Shown: piece after piece, positions 1 through 12,934 of the stretch
Layout of the letters: each line of letters opens with the position of its first letter
Position numbering within the stretch: the stretch's first letter is position 1
Assembly: GCF_040802235.1 (NCBI RefSeq)
Contig: NC_133158.1
Coordinates: 161,049,401-161,113,400 of the forward strand
Source of the DNA: Manis javanica
Lineage: Eukaryota; Chordata; Mammalia; Pholidota; Manidae
DNA: 64,000 bases
Reading direction: 5' to 3'
Notes under the pieces: model-generated
The model's database searches: none
What the model was told of the DNA's origin: nothing
The model's input: the letters and a program-made list of their open reading frames with translations, nothing else
Translations under genes and position numbers: made by a program

Positions 1-129
1 CAAAGTCTTCTACCTCAAGATAAATAAGAATAGTTGTCTTTTTTCCCCTGTAAAATCTTAAAGCCAAGTAGTTTCTCTTTTAAAGCTTTAAACACAAGCA
101 AAAACTTATTTTCTGCCATCTTATTCCAG

Positions 130-190
130 TTTAACTTACATGTGTAGAGCTGGAGCGATTCGGACAGATGACAACTGTATTGTATTAAAG
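130..190 (+). CDS. ARMC8: ARMC8 coding exon 1 of 13 in window
   Basis: A 61-bp exon after the acceptor TTATTCCAG, followed by donor GTGAGT. Its first base completes a Cys codon begun upstream. It then reads [20 protein letters not shown] and ends in phase 0. It belongs to the middle of the armadillo solenoid, near residue 260 of the full protein. The preceding 129 bases are the tail of an upstream intron. Confidence 0.92.
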
Positions 191-689
191 GTGAGTTAAT
201 TAATTCTCTCTAAAAATATGTGAAAATTATCCAGTCATATAAATGTTGAATATAGATATTTGTATTCATATTTCTTTTTATATATTTATTACAGTTTGTG
301 TACATAGCATAAAATGTTAAAATACCATACATTTCTTTTTAGTGGGATGCCATGTCATTTTAAAGAAATCAGTTTTAGATGTGCTTTGAAAGTCTTTTCT
401 TGTCATACCTTCATTCTTACGGTATTTAGGATGTAGAAATTTTAAAAATATGTAAAACTCAGGTGAAATAGAAAATATATTTTAATCATTGATTTTCTTT
501 AAGCTTGCAACACACTTTTGAAGGCAAGCAGTTTACTAGCTCTGCAGATAAAGACTGTATCACCCTTATAGCAGATAATCAAAAGATATAATAAGGATAA
601 GTAAATAACACATGAAAACAATCATTATCATTATGTATGTCAAAGGAACTAGAACTCAGAAGAACCCAGATTCGAGACTGCCCCTGAAG

Positions 690-850
690 GTCATAAGAGC
701 TGGATTGGGCTTTAGCCAACTCACCACTGACTGGCTTGGTAACCATGGGCACATCCTTTATCCTTTTGTTGTCTCAGATTCCCAGTTGTGAAAAATGGAG
801 GCAGTAATTCCTGTTTATCTATTCCACAAGGTTGTTGTGAGGAGAACAAT
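690..850 (+). mobile_element. MIR SINE, degraded
   Basis: The order of signals fits MIR in plus orientation: 'CTGGATTGGG' in the place of the box B region, then 'ACTGGCTTGGTAACC', 'TCAGATTCCCAGTTGTGAAAA' shortened to the usual TCTGTAAAATGG position, and 'AAGGTTGTTGTGAGGA'. The copy is heavily diverged, as expected for this old family. Confidence 0.55.
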
Positions 851-885
851 CTTATTAGCTATAAAAACATCTTATTAGCTATAAA
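849..885 (+). repeat. Short tandem duplication, 20-bp period
   Basis: The 17-mer ATCTTATTAGCTATAAA occurs at 849-865 and again at 869-885. It is a small replication-slippage type duplication at the end of the MIR copy. Confidence 0.85.
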
Positions 886-2200
886 GAACAAAACAAGTAT
901 AAATGTCATTTTAAGAGATATGAGATCTCTCATTACTAGTGTACAAAATGAACCCAAGGATAAAAGAGCATTAAGAAAACTAATGTCTGCTTTAGCCTTT
1001 GGTGTAGTGAGTCGATTAATTTAATGAGGTCTGAGGACCCCTTAAGGAAATAGCACTGCACAGAGTGCAAAGGGTCCATTCAAGTGACCTTGGTTTATTA
1101 ACTGCTCTACTCCTCCTTTCCTTCCTTATTGGTAAATTAAGTTAATGGTATCTTCTTCAAGCAGTAATTGTGAGCATTAAATTCAGTGATCCATTAATTT
1201 ATGGTATTGATTAATGTTAGTAACTGTTCAAGGAAAATACAGAATTAAGGCTTTCCTCTGGGAAGCCTAGGGTTGTATTGTAAAGCCTGAACTAGCCTGA
1301 TAGATAATCAGTAGTAAGCAATAAAGTGCTAAACTCTTGTAAAGATGTAATAAGAACTTAGAAAAGAACAAAGCACGGCGTTGTTGACTGTAGTAGTTGA
1401 GGAAGTCTTCCTATAACTATAACATTTCAGTTTCTGCTTCTACATTATCCTTTAAAGTGGATCATCAGCTTTAGAAATGGTAAATACATGGGATATTTTT
1501 ACAGAGAACCTAATGTAGATGAATTACCAAGACCAGTGCCAGGATTTTTGAAGAACCTCAGAAGTAAAATGGGACCAGTAGATGTCAGTTGTCACAGGGT
1601 GTTCTTGGGAAAACTTAGGAATGGTGATTGATGCATTGCACTCCTGTTATGGGAGAACTAGTAGCATTTGAGTAATGGTAAGACCACTGATTTTTAAAGC
1701 TGTATTTTATTTTTGCAACTGTAGGTATTAATCTTAAAACAAAAAGTTAAAGTCATCCCAGCCATATTACTCACTAAGGAAAATATAGTATACTTTTTCT
1801 AAGGCAAAATTGTTCCTGATTAAACTACTCGATATCTTTTAGGTAAATAAATACATAGACCAAAACAAGAGAAATGATTTATTAGGGATTCTTTAATTTC
1901 TTTTATAAGGGTCTACAATAAAGCTTCAGTCTTATCAATCACAAAAGTGTAATTAGAGTTTGTGTTAACATGCTTTGATCATATGATTAGAGTTTAGCAT
2001 GCCAACAGAAATTATTAATATGTGCTGAATTTTGTTTTTACATTCCAAAATACCTTCTATTTTCAGAAAGTCTTTACTGAAACATTTAATCACAAATATG
2101 ACTCCCAATAAAAATAATTGAGTTGATTCACTCACTTTATGCTCTCCATCAAGCTTTTGCCTTTACCAAAAAGTAAATAATTCATTTCACTACCTTCCAG

Positions 2201-2401
2201 ACATTGCCTTGTTTGGTTCGAATGTGCAGTAAGGAGAGATTACTAGAGGAGAGAGTGGAAGGAGCTGAGACACTTGCCTATCTGATTGAACCAGATGTCG
2301 AGCTACAGAGAATCGCTAGCATAACGGATCACCTCATTGCCATGCTTGCCGATTACTTCAAATATCCCAGCTCAGTGAGTGCCATCACTGATATTAAAAG
2401 G
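2201..2401 (+). CDS. ARMC8: ARMC8 coding exon 2 of 13 in window
   Basis: A 201-bp exon of 67 codons, phase 0 at both ends. The acceptor is CTACCTTCCAG and the donor is GTATGT. The peptide begins [20 protein letters not shown] and ends [11 protein letters not shown], matching remembered ARMC8. It is the longest coding exon in the window and carries amphipathic helices of the alpha-solenoid. Confidence 0.95.
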
Positions 2402-5167
2402 GTATGTTCTCTTTTAATTTTCAGCAGCTCAAGAGAGGGATTTTTTAAAGGATTTTCTTATTGCTGACAACTTTGAACCAACTGATAACAACAGCTTAAA
2501 AGCCCAAATAAAGGAATCTTACCTTTGGTAATATGGATGATGTTCCTTTATGAGTTTTTGAGTACAATTTGTTTCGGGTTTGTTATCAGACACCTTATAT
2601 TAAGCAGATATCAGACAGGAAGAAAATTGCATCTCTAATTCCCAGCTAAAACCTCAAAATAGTGGGGTTTTTAAGCTGTGTATTGACATTATATCAACAT
2701 TATCTAATCCTATTCAAGTTGCCAGAATAACCTCTATTGCTGTATTCTCATTCTTTCAGTCAAGGACAGTCTTTGGTACAGGGGACTGAGTGGCTTTATT
2801 TTATTCCCCTCCACTGTCTTTCCTCTTTTGCAGGTTTTCTAACTTTTGCCATCTTCTCTTTCCTTTTTTCAGTTTCATATTATGCCTTGGACCTGCTAGT
2901 GACAGCTAAAGCCCCTCTTAACCTATAGTTTGAGTCCATTGAGAACCAAATTGTGCTAACTTTCTCTCAAAATACAAGTTTCTTAGAATAGGTGGATATT
3001 CCTTTGGACTTTGTTCTTCTCAGCCTGTCTGTCATATCCATTTCTCTAAGTATGGTAGGTCAATATTCTATTAAAGAAAGTTTATTTAAGAAGGTCGTGG
3101 TAGAGATAGCTTTGCTAACTAGTGACCAGTACTGTTTTGTGAATGTGAATGTATTTTGATGCCAGTGATCCAGCTGATAAATTTTTCAAAACTGTTCTTT
3201 TGACCTCTCCATGCCTCTGAGTACTTAAACACTTCATTTGGCAAGCAACTGTTCATTTGGCATTTAACATTGAAAATAAAACAAACTATTAAGGGTATAT
3301 TTTTTCTCTGTCTCAGGAAGGGCCTAAAATAACCTTTACTGATATCTGTACATTAGTACACTGCCCTCTGTATTACTACAGTTAGTGCCTGCTCTTCATA
3401 GTATTGTTTTTCCGGTAAAGGTGATGACTTATATTGAACCAGCCCCCTTGTCTGGTTTCCCTCTGGCCACTTGCTCACTCTGACACAGTGTCTCACTGGT
3501 AAAAAGATACATGAGCAAGTCCTACCTGTGGCTTCATGAACACCCTTAGTTGACCATCCCAGCAAGGCAAATAGATAGCTTTGATGGATATAAGAGCAGG
3601 AAAACATAGTTTCAAGAACTTCTAGTCTATGTATGTGTAAATCATTTAACTGATATGTAGAAGATTATCGCTTCTGTTAGGGTTTCCCATTTTATTTCCA
3701 TTACAGTAAAACTAGAATAATAATAATTTAAACAAATTATCCCCTAATGCCAAACTTGAATATTAATTTGTTCTGTCATCTTTATTTTTGATGATAGGTT
3801 TTACAGTTGTTCATGACCATGAAAGTAGGTACTAGACCCATAGTGAGAAATTCTTACATGTTTGTAAGTGTGTAATTTTTATGGTATATTAGTCCAAGTC
3901 ATTATTCGAATAATGTTATGACTAGAAAGTAATTAAGACTTTAAGAACAGGTATTTTAGAACTTACACATCAAAATGAGTATAGTTCATTCAGATGTTCC
4001 TCTGATGATCCATCAGTGCCTGCTTTGATCAAAATATTTTTGGAACTACTATTAAGAATTCCAAATAGCTTCCAGTTTTTACTGTGATATTTTGTTGTTA
4101 TTTCTTTGTCACTCCAAATGATGTTACCCAGTTGACTGTCCCCATTTTCAAACACCACAATGAGTAACAATTAACTTAAAACTCTTAGTTGATGAATATG
4201 TATCATCAGAGTTTTCTAGCTAATATGCCTTTGTTGCAGGTGACAAGTTTTAGGAAGTTTCAAAAGAGGGTCTCAGAATGCTGTGAACAACACCTACATC
4301 ACTGCATAAGGGTGAACCTTTCCGAGGCAACTCATTTGGAGAAAGCTGTAGTTGTTTGGATGAATGTTATATCTCTCAGTTGTAAAATTATTTACATCAT
4401 GCCTAATATATTTACTGATTCATATTCAGTCATTGGAAGTGTCCTGAGAACTTGTTCTATTTTATTTTTATGGTAGCTTGGTGATAAACCAGGTGTGTGG
4501 AGGGATTGATAACTTAGAAAGCCAGTTATACAGGTGGAAAGATAGGATTAATTGTTCCATGTCAGCAGGTAATTTTAATGAATTGATCCAAAAAAGCCTC
4601 TGAACATAAGTTTTAAATAACTGTAATAGATAGTAATGATTATCATGCTATATTGTTTATTAAGGGTTTTCACAAAGGCTTCCCTTTTTTCTAAAAACTT
4701 TTTAAATACCAAAATTAGATTAGCATTCTTAATATTTGGGAAAACCTCCTAAAGACATTGTTGCAGCACTGCTCAAGTTATCAGCAATAGTCTGGGGCTA
4801 GAAAGGCTTGAGGGTGCCTTGTTTTTGAGGAGAGCATTTCAAAGACCTGGTGCAAGCAAGCATCAGTGCTGCTAAAGCAGCCATCTAGGAACTCTGAATT
4901 TTTAGGAGTAAAGCTTTTTACATACCAGTTTCAAATGTAATGTTGTTCACTTTTAGCCAAAAGCAGACTGCATGTATTCCAGGCCACACTGACACAAACA
5001 TAAGGTCTCAGTCATATTGAAGCAGAATCCAGTAATGACCAGGAATTCAGTAAGAGCACTGATATGTTAATAGTTGTTAAACACTTTTTCTTCAACTCTG
5101 CTCAGTTAGTTTTATTGAAAATTTTATTTGTGACTGAGTTGGAACGTATCTTCTTTCCCTCCCATAG
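2402..5167 (+). other. ARMC8: ARMC8 intron
   Basis: AT-rich intron with donor GTATGT. The acceptor is CCCTCCCATAG. I find no repeat that I can name with confidence and no supported gene. An open stretch after a CAG at 4239 is treated as chance. Confidence 0.75.
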
Positions 5168-5263
5168 CTTGATCATGACTTAAAACATGCTCATGAACTC
5201 CGCCAGGCTGCATTCAAGCTCTATGCCTCTCTTGGAGCAAACGATGAAGACATCCGGAAGAAG
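5168..5263 (+). CDS. ARMC8: ARMC8 coding exon 3 of 13 in window
   Basis: A 96-bp exon of 32 codons, phase 0 at both ends. The acceptor is TTCCCTCCCATAG and the donor is GTGAGT. The peptide begins [20 protein letters not shown] and ends [10 protein letters not shown]. The acceptor and the first 39 bases of this exon are duplicated 870 bp downstream, at 5996-6076. Confidence 0.95.
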
Positions 5264-5699
5264 GTGAGTCTGGGAGAGGGGCGTCCCCCAGTCCTGACAG
5301 CCAGCAGGCAGGGAGTGACGTCAACCTGAAAGTCGTGGTGAAGAGCACTAACAGTGACTGTTTGAATATAATAAAGCAGAGTGACTAAAGGCATAATGGA
5401 AGAATGAATGGGACCCGGATTTGGGGGGTTGTTTGTTTTTAGAACATAGAGTGGCATGGCCATGCTGGAATGACAAATAACTGGCATGCTTTTTTGTGTC
5501 ATTAATATGGATTATTATGTTGCACATTTTTGCATGTGTTCTGATAAAAATCAGTTCTAGCACTGTGAAGTTTCAGACACCTTGAAAGATCTAACACTAG
5601 AATTGTAAATGTTATTTATGGAAATACTTTCCAGTGCCATTGGGAATTCAAATCTCTATTGTATATTGTTCTTTGATATGTGGCTTAGTTATGTTCTGA

Positions 5700-5718
5700 T
5701 TTTTTTTTTTTTTTTTTT
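5700..5718 (+). repeat. Poly(T) tract
   Basis: A run of 19 T, the longest homopolymer in the first 10 kb. It could be the remnant of a poly(A) tail on the other strand, but no retroelement body can be recognised beside it. Confidence 0.9.
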
Positions 5719-5995
5719 GCGACTGTGGAAGTTTGATGTGAATAAAATCTTTATGGAATAATGATTTTATGTTTAGTGAGTGGTCATCTGAATTTTCCAG
5801 CTCCCAAAAAATGTATCACTGGTATAGCACTTTTGTTACTAAAACCTAGTCCAACACTGAGCTCATATTCTTTATAAGGATAGTTCTAAGTAGTGAGTAG
5901 AGTAAAGTATGCTGGTAAATGAACTATGCTTGAAGAAATCTGGCTCCCTCCCCAAAACGAAAGGCAGGAGCTTACCACTCAAATATATATATTTG

Positions 5996-6076
5996 ATTTG
6001 TGACTGAGTTGGAACATATCTTCTTTCCCTCCCATAGCTTTATTATGACTTAAAACATGCTCGTGAACTCCACCAG
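5996..6076 (+). pseudogene. Duplicated fragment of an ARMC8 intron end, splice acceptor and exon start
   Basis: This 81-bp segment matches 5126-5206 with five mismatches (about 94%). It includes 42 bases of intron, the TTTCCCTCCCATAG acceptor and the first 39 bases of the exon encoding [13 protein letters not shown]. Here the translation would start LYYDLKHARELHQ, after which the sequence runs into a CA microsatellite. Because intronic sequence is included it is a DNA-level tandem duplication, not a retrocopy. No matched donor follows; only a weak GTATAC sits at its end. Confidence 0.93.
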
Positions 6077-6078
6077 TA

Positions 6079-6112
6079 TACACACACACACTCACACACA
6101 CACACACATATA
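6079..6112 (+). repeat. (CA)n microsatellite
   Basis: ACACACAC units with one CTC interruption, followed by TATAT. It directly abuts the duplicated exon fragment and may have taken part in its formation. Confidence 0.9.
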
Positions 6113-8084
6113 TTTCTCTAATAAATTTTACATGCAGCTTTTAGGAACATCAGTACATCAGACCACATGTTCTGCCTTGATAAGCAATAGCAGAAAGAGC
6201 AACTTGGGCATTATTTACTGAACATGTCCATTTACCAAGTCTTCTATCTATATTGGTATTTTTAAGGAGCCCTGTGAGAGAAATCACTGAGTATCTGGAA
6301 TTAACCATGATTCAGAGAAGTACTGAAGGCTCATAGAGACAGAACTAGGGAATAACCATAGGCTTATTGAAGTAAATTGAAAAGGAACTATGCTTGAAGA
6401 AAACTGGTATAATAGCAGAAGTGTTAGATATGTGAGTAGCTATGATTTAAAATCAGTGCAAAAACATAACTAACCTGAATGTTTTCTGAAAGTTTAGTTC
6501 AGTTAACAAGATGTTTTTGACTTGAGGTATTTTAGTAAATACCTATGAAAATCCTTTTTGACACCCCTAAGCTGTTTTTTGTAAACTGTTACTTCAAGGC
6601 AAACATACTAGTGATAATGATATTCCCTATGTCTAAACATGGTTTATGGATGTTTATACTGATGTGTTTCTTTCAGTTTAGGTACATGGTATATTACAAG
6701 GGAAGAGGCTTTTATGGCAACTCATATAGATAAAATATTTTTTAAAAATCGACATGGTCTGTATAACTTAAATACATAATGATATGTTTTTGAATTGTTA
6801 TTAGGGCCCATTGGAAAGAGAAGTATTTTACCCATTTGCTTAGGTCAAGAAAGCCATGCCTTGAACTGAAAGGCAGATAGATAGTTGGACCATAATGGGG
6901 TGGGGGTGAGAAATAGGATGTCCATCTGTACTTCTTTGTACTTCTTGTTAATAAACTATTGTTTTGGAACTGATGACTTAATTTGTGATATCATGTTCTA
7001 GAAATACTTGCAACATAATAGTCTGATAATTAGTAGTCTATAAAAACTTGTATCCATAATGTGTAAAATTTCCTGGTAAGGCCAAATCCTGATAATTTCT
7101 GTAGAAACATGACAAATAAAGAATAAGTTATAATTATTATAGTTTTTCTTGTGTGGTGAAGAAAAGATATTGTGACACTCTTATGTAATGGGGATTATAT
7201 AGTTTTAGGAAGATATTTACTTTCTGGGAAATTTAGCATTTGAATAATTTACAATTCATAGCAACTACTGAAGAGAGATTGTAAAATGGAAACTATAAAG
7301 TAGTTTTGTGATAAAATTTACATGAAAACAGTTCATAGGAGTGAAGAATCTATTTTCAGTGTATAAAAAATGATAAATGATTATTTTCCTTTGAATGCAT
7401 TTATTTCTATTCCATTTTTTTATTGAAATAATTGGATAGATTTTCATTTACCTTTAACATGTATGCTTCATGAAGTTTGATTGTAATCCTTTGTGTAGGT
7501 TTTTGAAGTACAATGTTTATTATTGTTTTATTTTTGAATGCTATATTTCTGCTTGCCAAGGTAGAATTTCAGTTTACTGAGTTAAGGAGTGGAGAATCTG
7601 TGACAGGAATTTCAAGGACTGTAGGCCTATTCCCTCTCCAAACAAAAGCAACAAAAAGGCTTTTTTGTTTAAGGGTAGAAATAGGAAATGTTCAGTTGGC
7701 CTGCTTTTTAAACTGAAAATGGGAATGTAATTAAGCCAATACAGAAAATAGCATATTCCATTGCCTTGTTATAGCCAGATAAGGAAATGAGGCAGAATGA
7801 AGAAGAGAAATTTAGAACAAAGAGGTAGAGACAATGAGAGGAATACACAGCAGTAAAGGAGAAAGAAACAGGTCTTCTCTCTGAATAGAATTAAGACTTT
7901 CTTTAACTTACCACTTCTAAAGATTCCTAAAGGCCTGCTCTGATTTCATTTCTTGGTACCTTCTCTCTGGGCCAGACAAAATTAAGCTGAAGACTGAATA
8001 TGACCTGTAGGTCAAAGATTACCCCTCCTGCTTTGAAGCAGTGTTGATACATTCCCATTAAAAGAAACCAACTGTATAACAGTC

Positions 8085-8130
8085 CCTGGAACCTAATAAG
8101 CACTCAATAAATATTTATTGAATAAATATA
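8085..8130 (+). mobile_element. MIR/L2 3' tail
   Basis: The sequence 'AATAAGCACTCAATAAATAT' followed by TTATTGAATAAAT is the characteristic end of MIR/L2-family elements in plus orientation. The body upstream is not recognisable. Confidence 0.55.
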
Positions 8131-9133
8131 AAAATGAAAATGCAGAAATCATACACAGTGATATTTTCTTTAATATAGCTGGATCTTTTTGTATCCCTCT
8201 GTGCAAAGCAAAGTTGATACCCTAATTCCTAGCTTTGCATCATTTATCACTCTGTGGTGTACTTAGAAATTTCCTGATTTCCTGTCAGAGTGAAGGAAGG
8301 AGGGTAGAAAGAGTTTGGCAGGTAAGAGTGGAAAATATTACCACTGGCTGTGACATGAAGAGGAGAAGTTCAAAAAAGATTAGGACCACTGACCTAACAA
8401 CAAATGTGGCCTGACCGTGTTAAACTTAGAATAATATAAGTATTTGGTTAGAGAAAGCAAGGGCAGACACATGAATTGAGGGCTCAGTGGAGAAGGGTCC
8501 AGAGCACGTTCACAGTAACTGCATTGACAGCAGTGCCAGGTAAAAATCACCTGTAATCTCTGCCTCAGAGAAGCCCAGTTTCTAATGATAGCCTTTACCA
8601 CATATTAATGCTGACTAAGAAGAGTAAGTTCACCTAATGGGACAGTAAAAAAAAAAGTTGAAATACTTCACATATTATTTCAAGTACTGACATTCGCAGT
8701 CAAAACCCCAGTCAGTAGCTAAGTCATTCAGAGGCTGCAGTGGCAAACAGTCCTGTAATTGTGAAGCTGATTTTTTTATAACAAAGAGCTGCTCTATGAA
8801 GACCATCACTTGATTGGTATTTATTGATCATCACTTAGATTGGAAATTTAACAGGGTTGCCCCTTTTTTACTCTCTTTAAGGAACTAGTAGAATTCATTG
8901 GAAATATGAAGTGTAAGTTGAGGAAAATTAGAGACAGTAAATATAAATTAAAACTCAAATTCATAAACTTAACATTATTTTTATTTTTGATAAAAATAAA
9001 ACACAACACAAATGTTAAATGTAGTGCTTATTTAGCCTTTGCTCCTTTGAGGCATCTGACTAACACAACCCTTCAGAAAGCTTTCCTCTTGGATTTTGGG
9101 TGCTTATGTTTTAGCTGGAAATCCCTTTTGAGG

Positions 9134-9265
9134 AACTAGAATGTAAGCTCCATGAGGGCAGGGATTCTTTGTTTTGTTCGTCTGTGTATTCCCAGCATCT
9201 ACATCACACTGAGCACAGAGTTGGCATTTAATAAATATTTGAAATATGAATGAATGAAAAAAACA
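9134..9265 (+). mobile_element. L2 LINE 3' end
   Basis: The segment opens with 'GAATGTAAGCTCCATGAGGG' and 'CAGGGATTCTTTG', continues with 'TCCCAGCATCTA' and ends with 'TTTAATAAATATTTGAAATA' followed by TGAATGAATG-type repeats. This is the standard L2 3' end in plus orientation. Confidence 0.75.
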
Positions 9266-12054
9266 AATGAATGGCCAGATGGGTTGATGAATAACAGATG
9301 AATGAATAATGCAAGCTTGCATTATTATGGACCCTTAATCAAATTATGTATGGGCTTCTTTGCATTAAGTACTGTCATAACTTTACTAACAATTCTGTGG
9401 GAATGTGATGAGAGGGGATTTAAAATGGGGCAAATCTACATCTGATCGTATAGGCAAAGGGGTCTCATTATACTTAGCATGGAGAAAATGCAAGAAATTC
9501 CCATTTTTTCAAGACAGACAATCCCAAGGCCTTGTTTTCTACTAACTTTGATATAGATAAAAGAGAACATGCTTTATGGTATGCTACTTCTTTTATTTTG
9601 AAGTAATTTTTACCATGATTTCTTAGATTTTTTTCCTTTCTAAATGTGTGGATAGAAATATATAGCACTCACCAGTGTGAATCTGGAACAATTTTTTCTA
9701 GGGGAAAAGTATGTTTTAGCTTATAGAAATTAGCTTGAATATCAGGAATCAACCTGTTCTGTAAAGTGTTATACACCTGTGTAAAATATTATCTTCCTAA
9801 TGAATAATTATCAGATTTTTAAGGTCGGTAATTTAATTTAATTCTACACTGATTGATTGAACTGTCTATCTTGGATACACATTGTCCTGTCCTGGAGGGA
9901 GGAAGAAAAACAGTAAGGTGAGATAAAGAGCAATAAAACACAGCCTTAAAACAGCATTTATAATTAAGGACTGGCAAATTAAGGAATGGCCAGTAAGAAC
10001 TTGCTGAGGGGCTCAAAGAATTACTTGTAACCAATTAAAATAGACATGGTGCTGTCAATGGAGCTATCCTTGAATCTATTTGTAAATTAATAATTTAATA
10101 TTTTTTGACATTTTTAATGTTTTCTAAGTGCTTTTATTTTATATTTTCTAGAAGAATATATGAAATCTTAAGTTTTTGTTGCTTGGTGGAGGGGTGGGGG
10201 GAAATCATCTAATCACGGTGGTTTTACATGACATATGTGAGGAAGGTAGCCAAGAGTGGGATATATTTCTTTTTAAACTGAACAGTTTTTTGTATTTTTT
10301 CTTTGAGAAGAATAGGCAGAGCAAAATAAGAAAAGATAAGGAAAACAAAGAAGAATGAGAATTTGTCTTCTAACTTCTTTTTCCTAGAAAAGGAAGTTAT
10401 ATCTGCAGGGTCATTGTGAGGATGAGATACAATGTATTTAAAATATTTATCTTGGTGCCTGTAGGTGCTCAATAAACAGAAGCATTTATTAGAATATCTT
10501 AAATTACTTCTTTGGAAGATTAAATATATTGAAGTGTATTAGAAAAGCTGAACAACATAGAGGCATAAATTAAAAAGGCTTGCAGTGAAGACAGTGATTT
10601 TATGCTATAAATTTCTTAAACTGTTAGATAGTCACTCTAGTAAGAAAATATACTTCAGAAGCATAGGCTTTCTTTAATTTATCTCATTAATGTGTTCTTT
10701 TATAATTATATTTTAAGATATTTTTAAAATACTAGTTTTTAAAACTGTTGTTATAGCATGCCCTCTGAAGCATCAAATATAATTTCATTTTTCTTGGAGT
10801 TAAGTAGAATATACAATATAAATCAATAATTGGTTAAAATTGTAGGTAACTGATGTCTTAGAAAAGTAAGGAGGCCAAATTCTATCTAACTTTGGTTATC
10901 TTAGTATTACTGTCATTGCCAAAGGTGTCATTTCTCCAAAGGGTCATTATTCATGTGAAACCATATCCCTAATATTTATATTCAAATCATGAGCAAGTAA
11001 AAGTTCTATATTTTAAAGTTATAAGATTTTTAAAGTACATTTATAAATTTAGGTCAGTTTTCTTCATATCTTTCAACTGTCTCAGAAACTTGCTGGGCAT
11101 TTTGTTTTGAACATTTTTATCATTTGTTATAGCTTGATTTGACTTGTAGTTCATCTTCTGGGTAACAGTATAATCATACCATGAATTTAAATTCTTAAAT
11201 ATTTTGTAAAGTTGAGTGATTCTAAATAGTCATTTAAAAGGTACAGTATCAAAAATTTTGTATTTGTCTCTGCCACAAAACCAGGCAGATGCAAGGAATT
11301 ATTTCTAAGCCTTAGCCTGCATGTCGAAACAAACAGTTTGAATATTTTGAAGGTTTTCAACGGTCCCACAGAAGTAGCACCCTTCAGGACTTGGCTCTAC
11401 TCCTGAATAACAACAGATTCATTCAGAATTCCTTGACTTAATCTGTGGCTAAATTGTTAGTTATCTTCTTAAAGCTAATCTACCAAAGAATTTTAAGTGA
11501 ATTCTACAACCTTCATTCATGATGGTAAGTATTCTTGAGGAGGTAACCACGACGGGGCCAGGTTTTGCCCCTTGCCCACAGTGTTGAGACCCTTGGTCTT
11601 CAGCATACTGCAAGAAGTAAACCTGGGAATGATAATGCTATATACATGATAGAGGTATTTATAAAAGCATGTAGCAGATTTTGATTTCAGAATTTCATTA
11701 AATGGAAACATAAAATTGAGTGTTATACTATTATTTGTGGTATTGTACTTGCAAAACCATTGAATTACAATTCTTGTTCTTTTTCTGAAGTATAAAGTAT
11801 AGGCTGGTTATTAGTTGTTTATAATTAAGTAAGACATGTCTTATAAACCAAAAAAATGGGCTGAAATGTGTATTAAATCTGTAGAGCTAAAATCAGTGAC
11901 TTAGTTGGTTTTTCAAGAATGTTCTATCTGGAAATGAATGAAATGTTTGGAATGACATAATATTTGTGAAGTAGTAAATCTTGAGAAAATTGAGTTGGTG
12001 ATGAAGAAGCAGGACCATTGCTAGCCTCTTTCCTATGATTAAAATGCTTAGTGT

Positions 12055-12440
12055 AGGGGTCAGCAAACTGTATCCTGTGGGTACTTACTACCCATGTAAT
12101 AATTCTGTAGCCTGTGAGCTAAGAATGGTTTTTACATTTTTACATGGTTGGGGGAAAGAAATGAAATAATATTTACTGACATGTGAAAAGTAAATTAAAT
12201 TCAAATTTGTGTCTGTGAAGTTTTTTCTTTTAATTTTTGTTCAGTTTTATTGAGGTATCATTGATAAAATATCCCTAAAGTTTTATTGAAATAGTCATGT
12301 TGATTTGTTTATATGTTGCCTATGGCAGTTTTGCACTACAGCAGCAGGTTGAGTAGTTGGCAGAACAACCATATGGCCCACAAAGCCTAAAATACTTACT
12401 GTCTGGCCCTTTAAAGAAAAGTTTGCCTTCCCTGCGCTAA
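12055..12440 (+). mobile_element. Non-autonomous hAT-type DNA transposon (GGTCAGCAAACT ends) with a nested L1 tail
   Basis: It begins AGGGGTCAGCAAACTGTA and ends with the inverted counterpart AAGTTTGCCTTCCCTG. The internal blocks 'GTTGAGTAGTTGGCAG', 'GGCCCACAAAGCCTAAAATA' and 'CTGTCTGGCCCTTTAAAG' belong to a widespread mammalian hAT-type MER family that I will not name more precisely. It is interrupted at about 12225-12277 by a short antisense L1 3' end (T-rich, then GTTTTATTGAGGTATCATTG). AAGTTTT lies on both sides of that insert as a likely target-site duplication. Confidence 0.75.
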
Positions 12441-12934
12441 TACTATATCACTAAATAGAAACAATCGTAGATCAGTTTGGTGAAAAGTACACTTCCTGAA
12501 TGCCTCTTTGTGCTAGACTGTAGAAAGAGATGGGGCCTTACCAAAACCAGGGAAGGGAGAGGTCAGTTGTCTAACTTTCTGAAAGAGAGGCATCATCAAG
12601 GGGCGATAATATGACATTGTCGCTGGGTACTGTCCTACATGCTGGTTCCCTTGTTTGAATGATTTTGGCATATGACCAACCCCAAAATTGGATAGTAAAA
12701 CTATGGCTTTGGATTATGGTAGGAAATTATTAGATTCTGTGTATTGGTTAGTAAATTTGCCTGAATAAGATTTTTCACCATGCCAAAGAGAAAAAAATTC
12801 AGTTCACTTATTAGCAAGTATCTATTCATTTTGCTGCATATAAAGCATTGTGTTAGATGGTGTGGGAGCACACAGAAATTATGTAATTCAGATACTTATA
12901 TCGAGAGAGAATCTGAGAAACCAAATTTAACATA

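Larger units (their letters stand above)
191..2200 (+). other. ARMC8: ARMC8 intron
   Basis: AT-rich intron with donor GTGAGT and acceptor CTACCTTCCAG. A degraded MIR lies at about 690-850, with a 20-bp tandem duplication just after it at 849-885. I see nothing else that I can name. Confidence 0.8.

Noticed and set aside
4190..4476. Open stretch after TTTGTTGCAG that is in phase with the preceding ARMC8 exon
   Set aside because: No good donor at a sensible distance, a mediocre acceptor and an unremarkable peptide. Chance is the simpler explanation.
6038..6075. Functional mini-exon from the duplicated ARMC8 acceptor using GTATAC as donor
   Set aside because: The 38-bp length breaks the frame and the donor is weak. 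It is kept only as a duplicated fragment.
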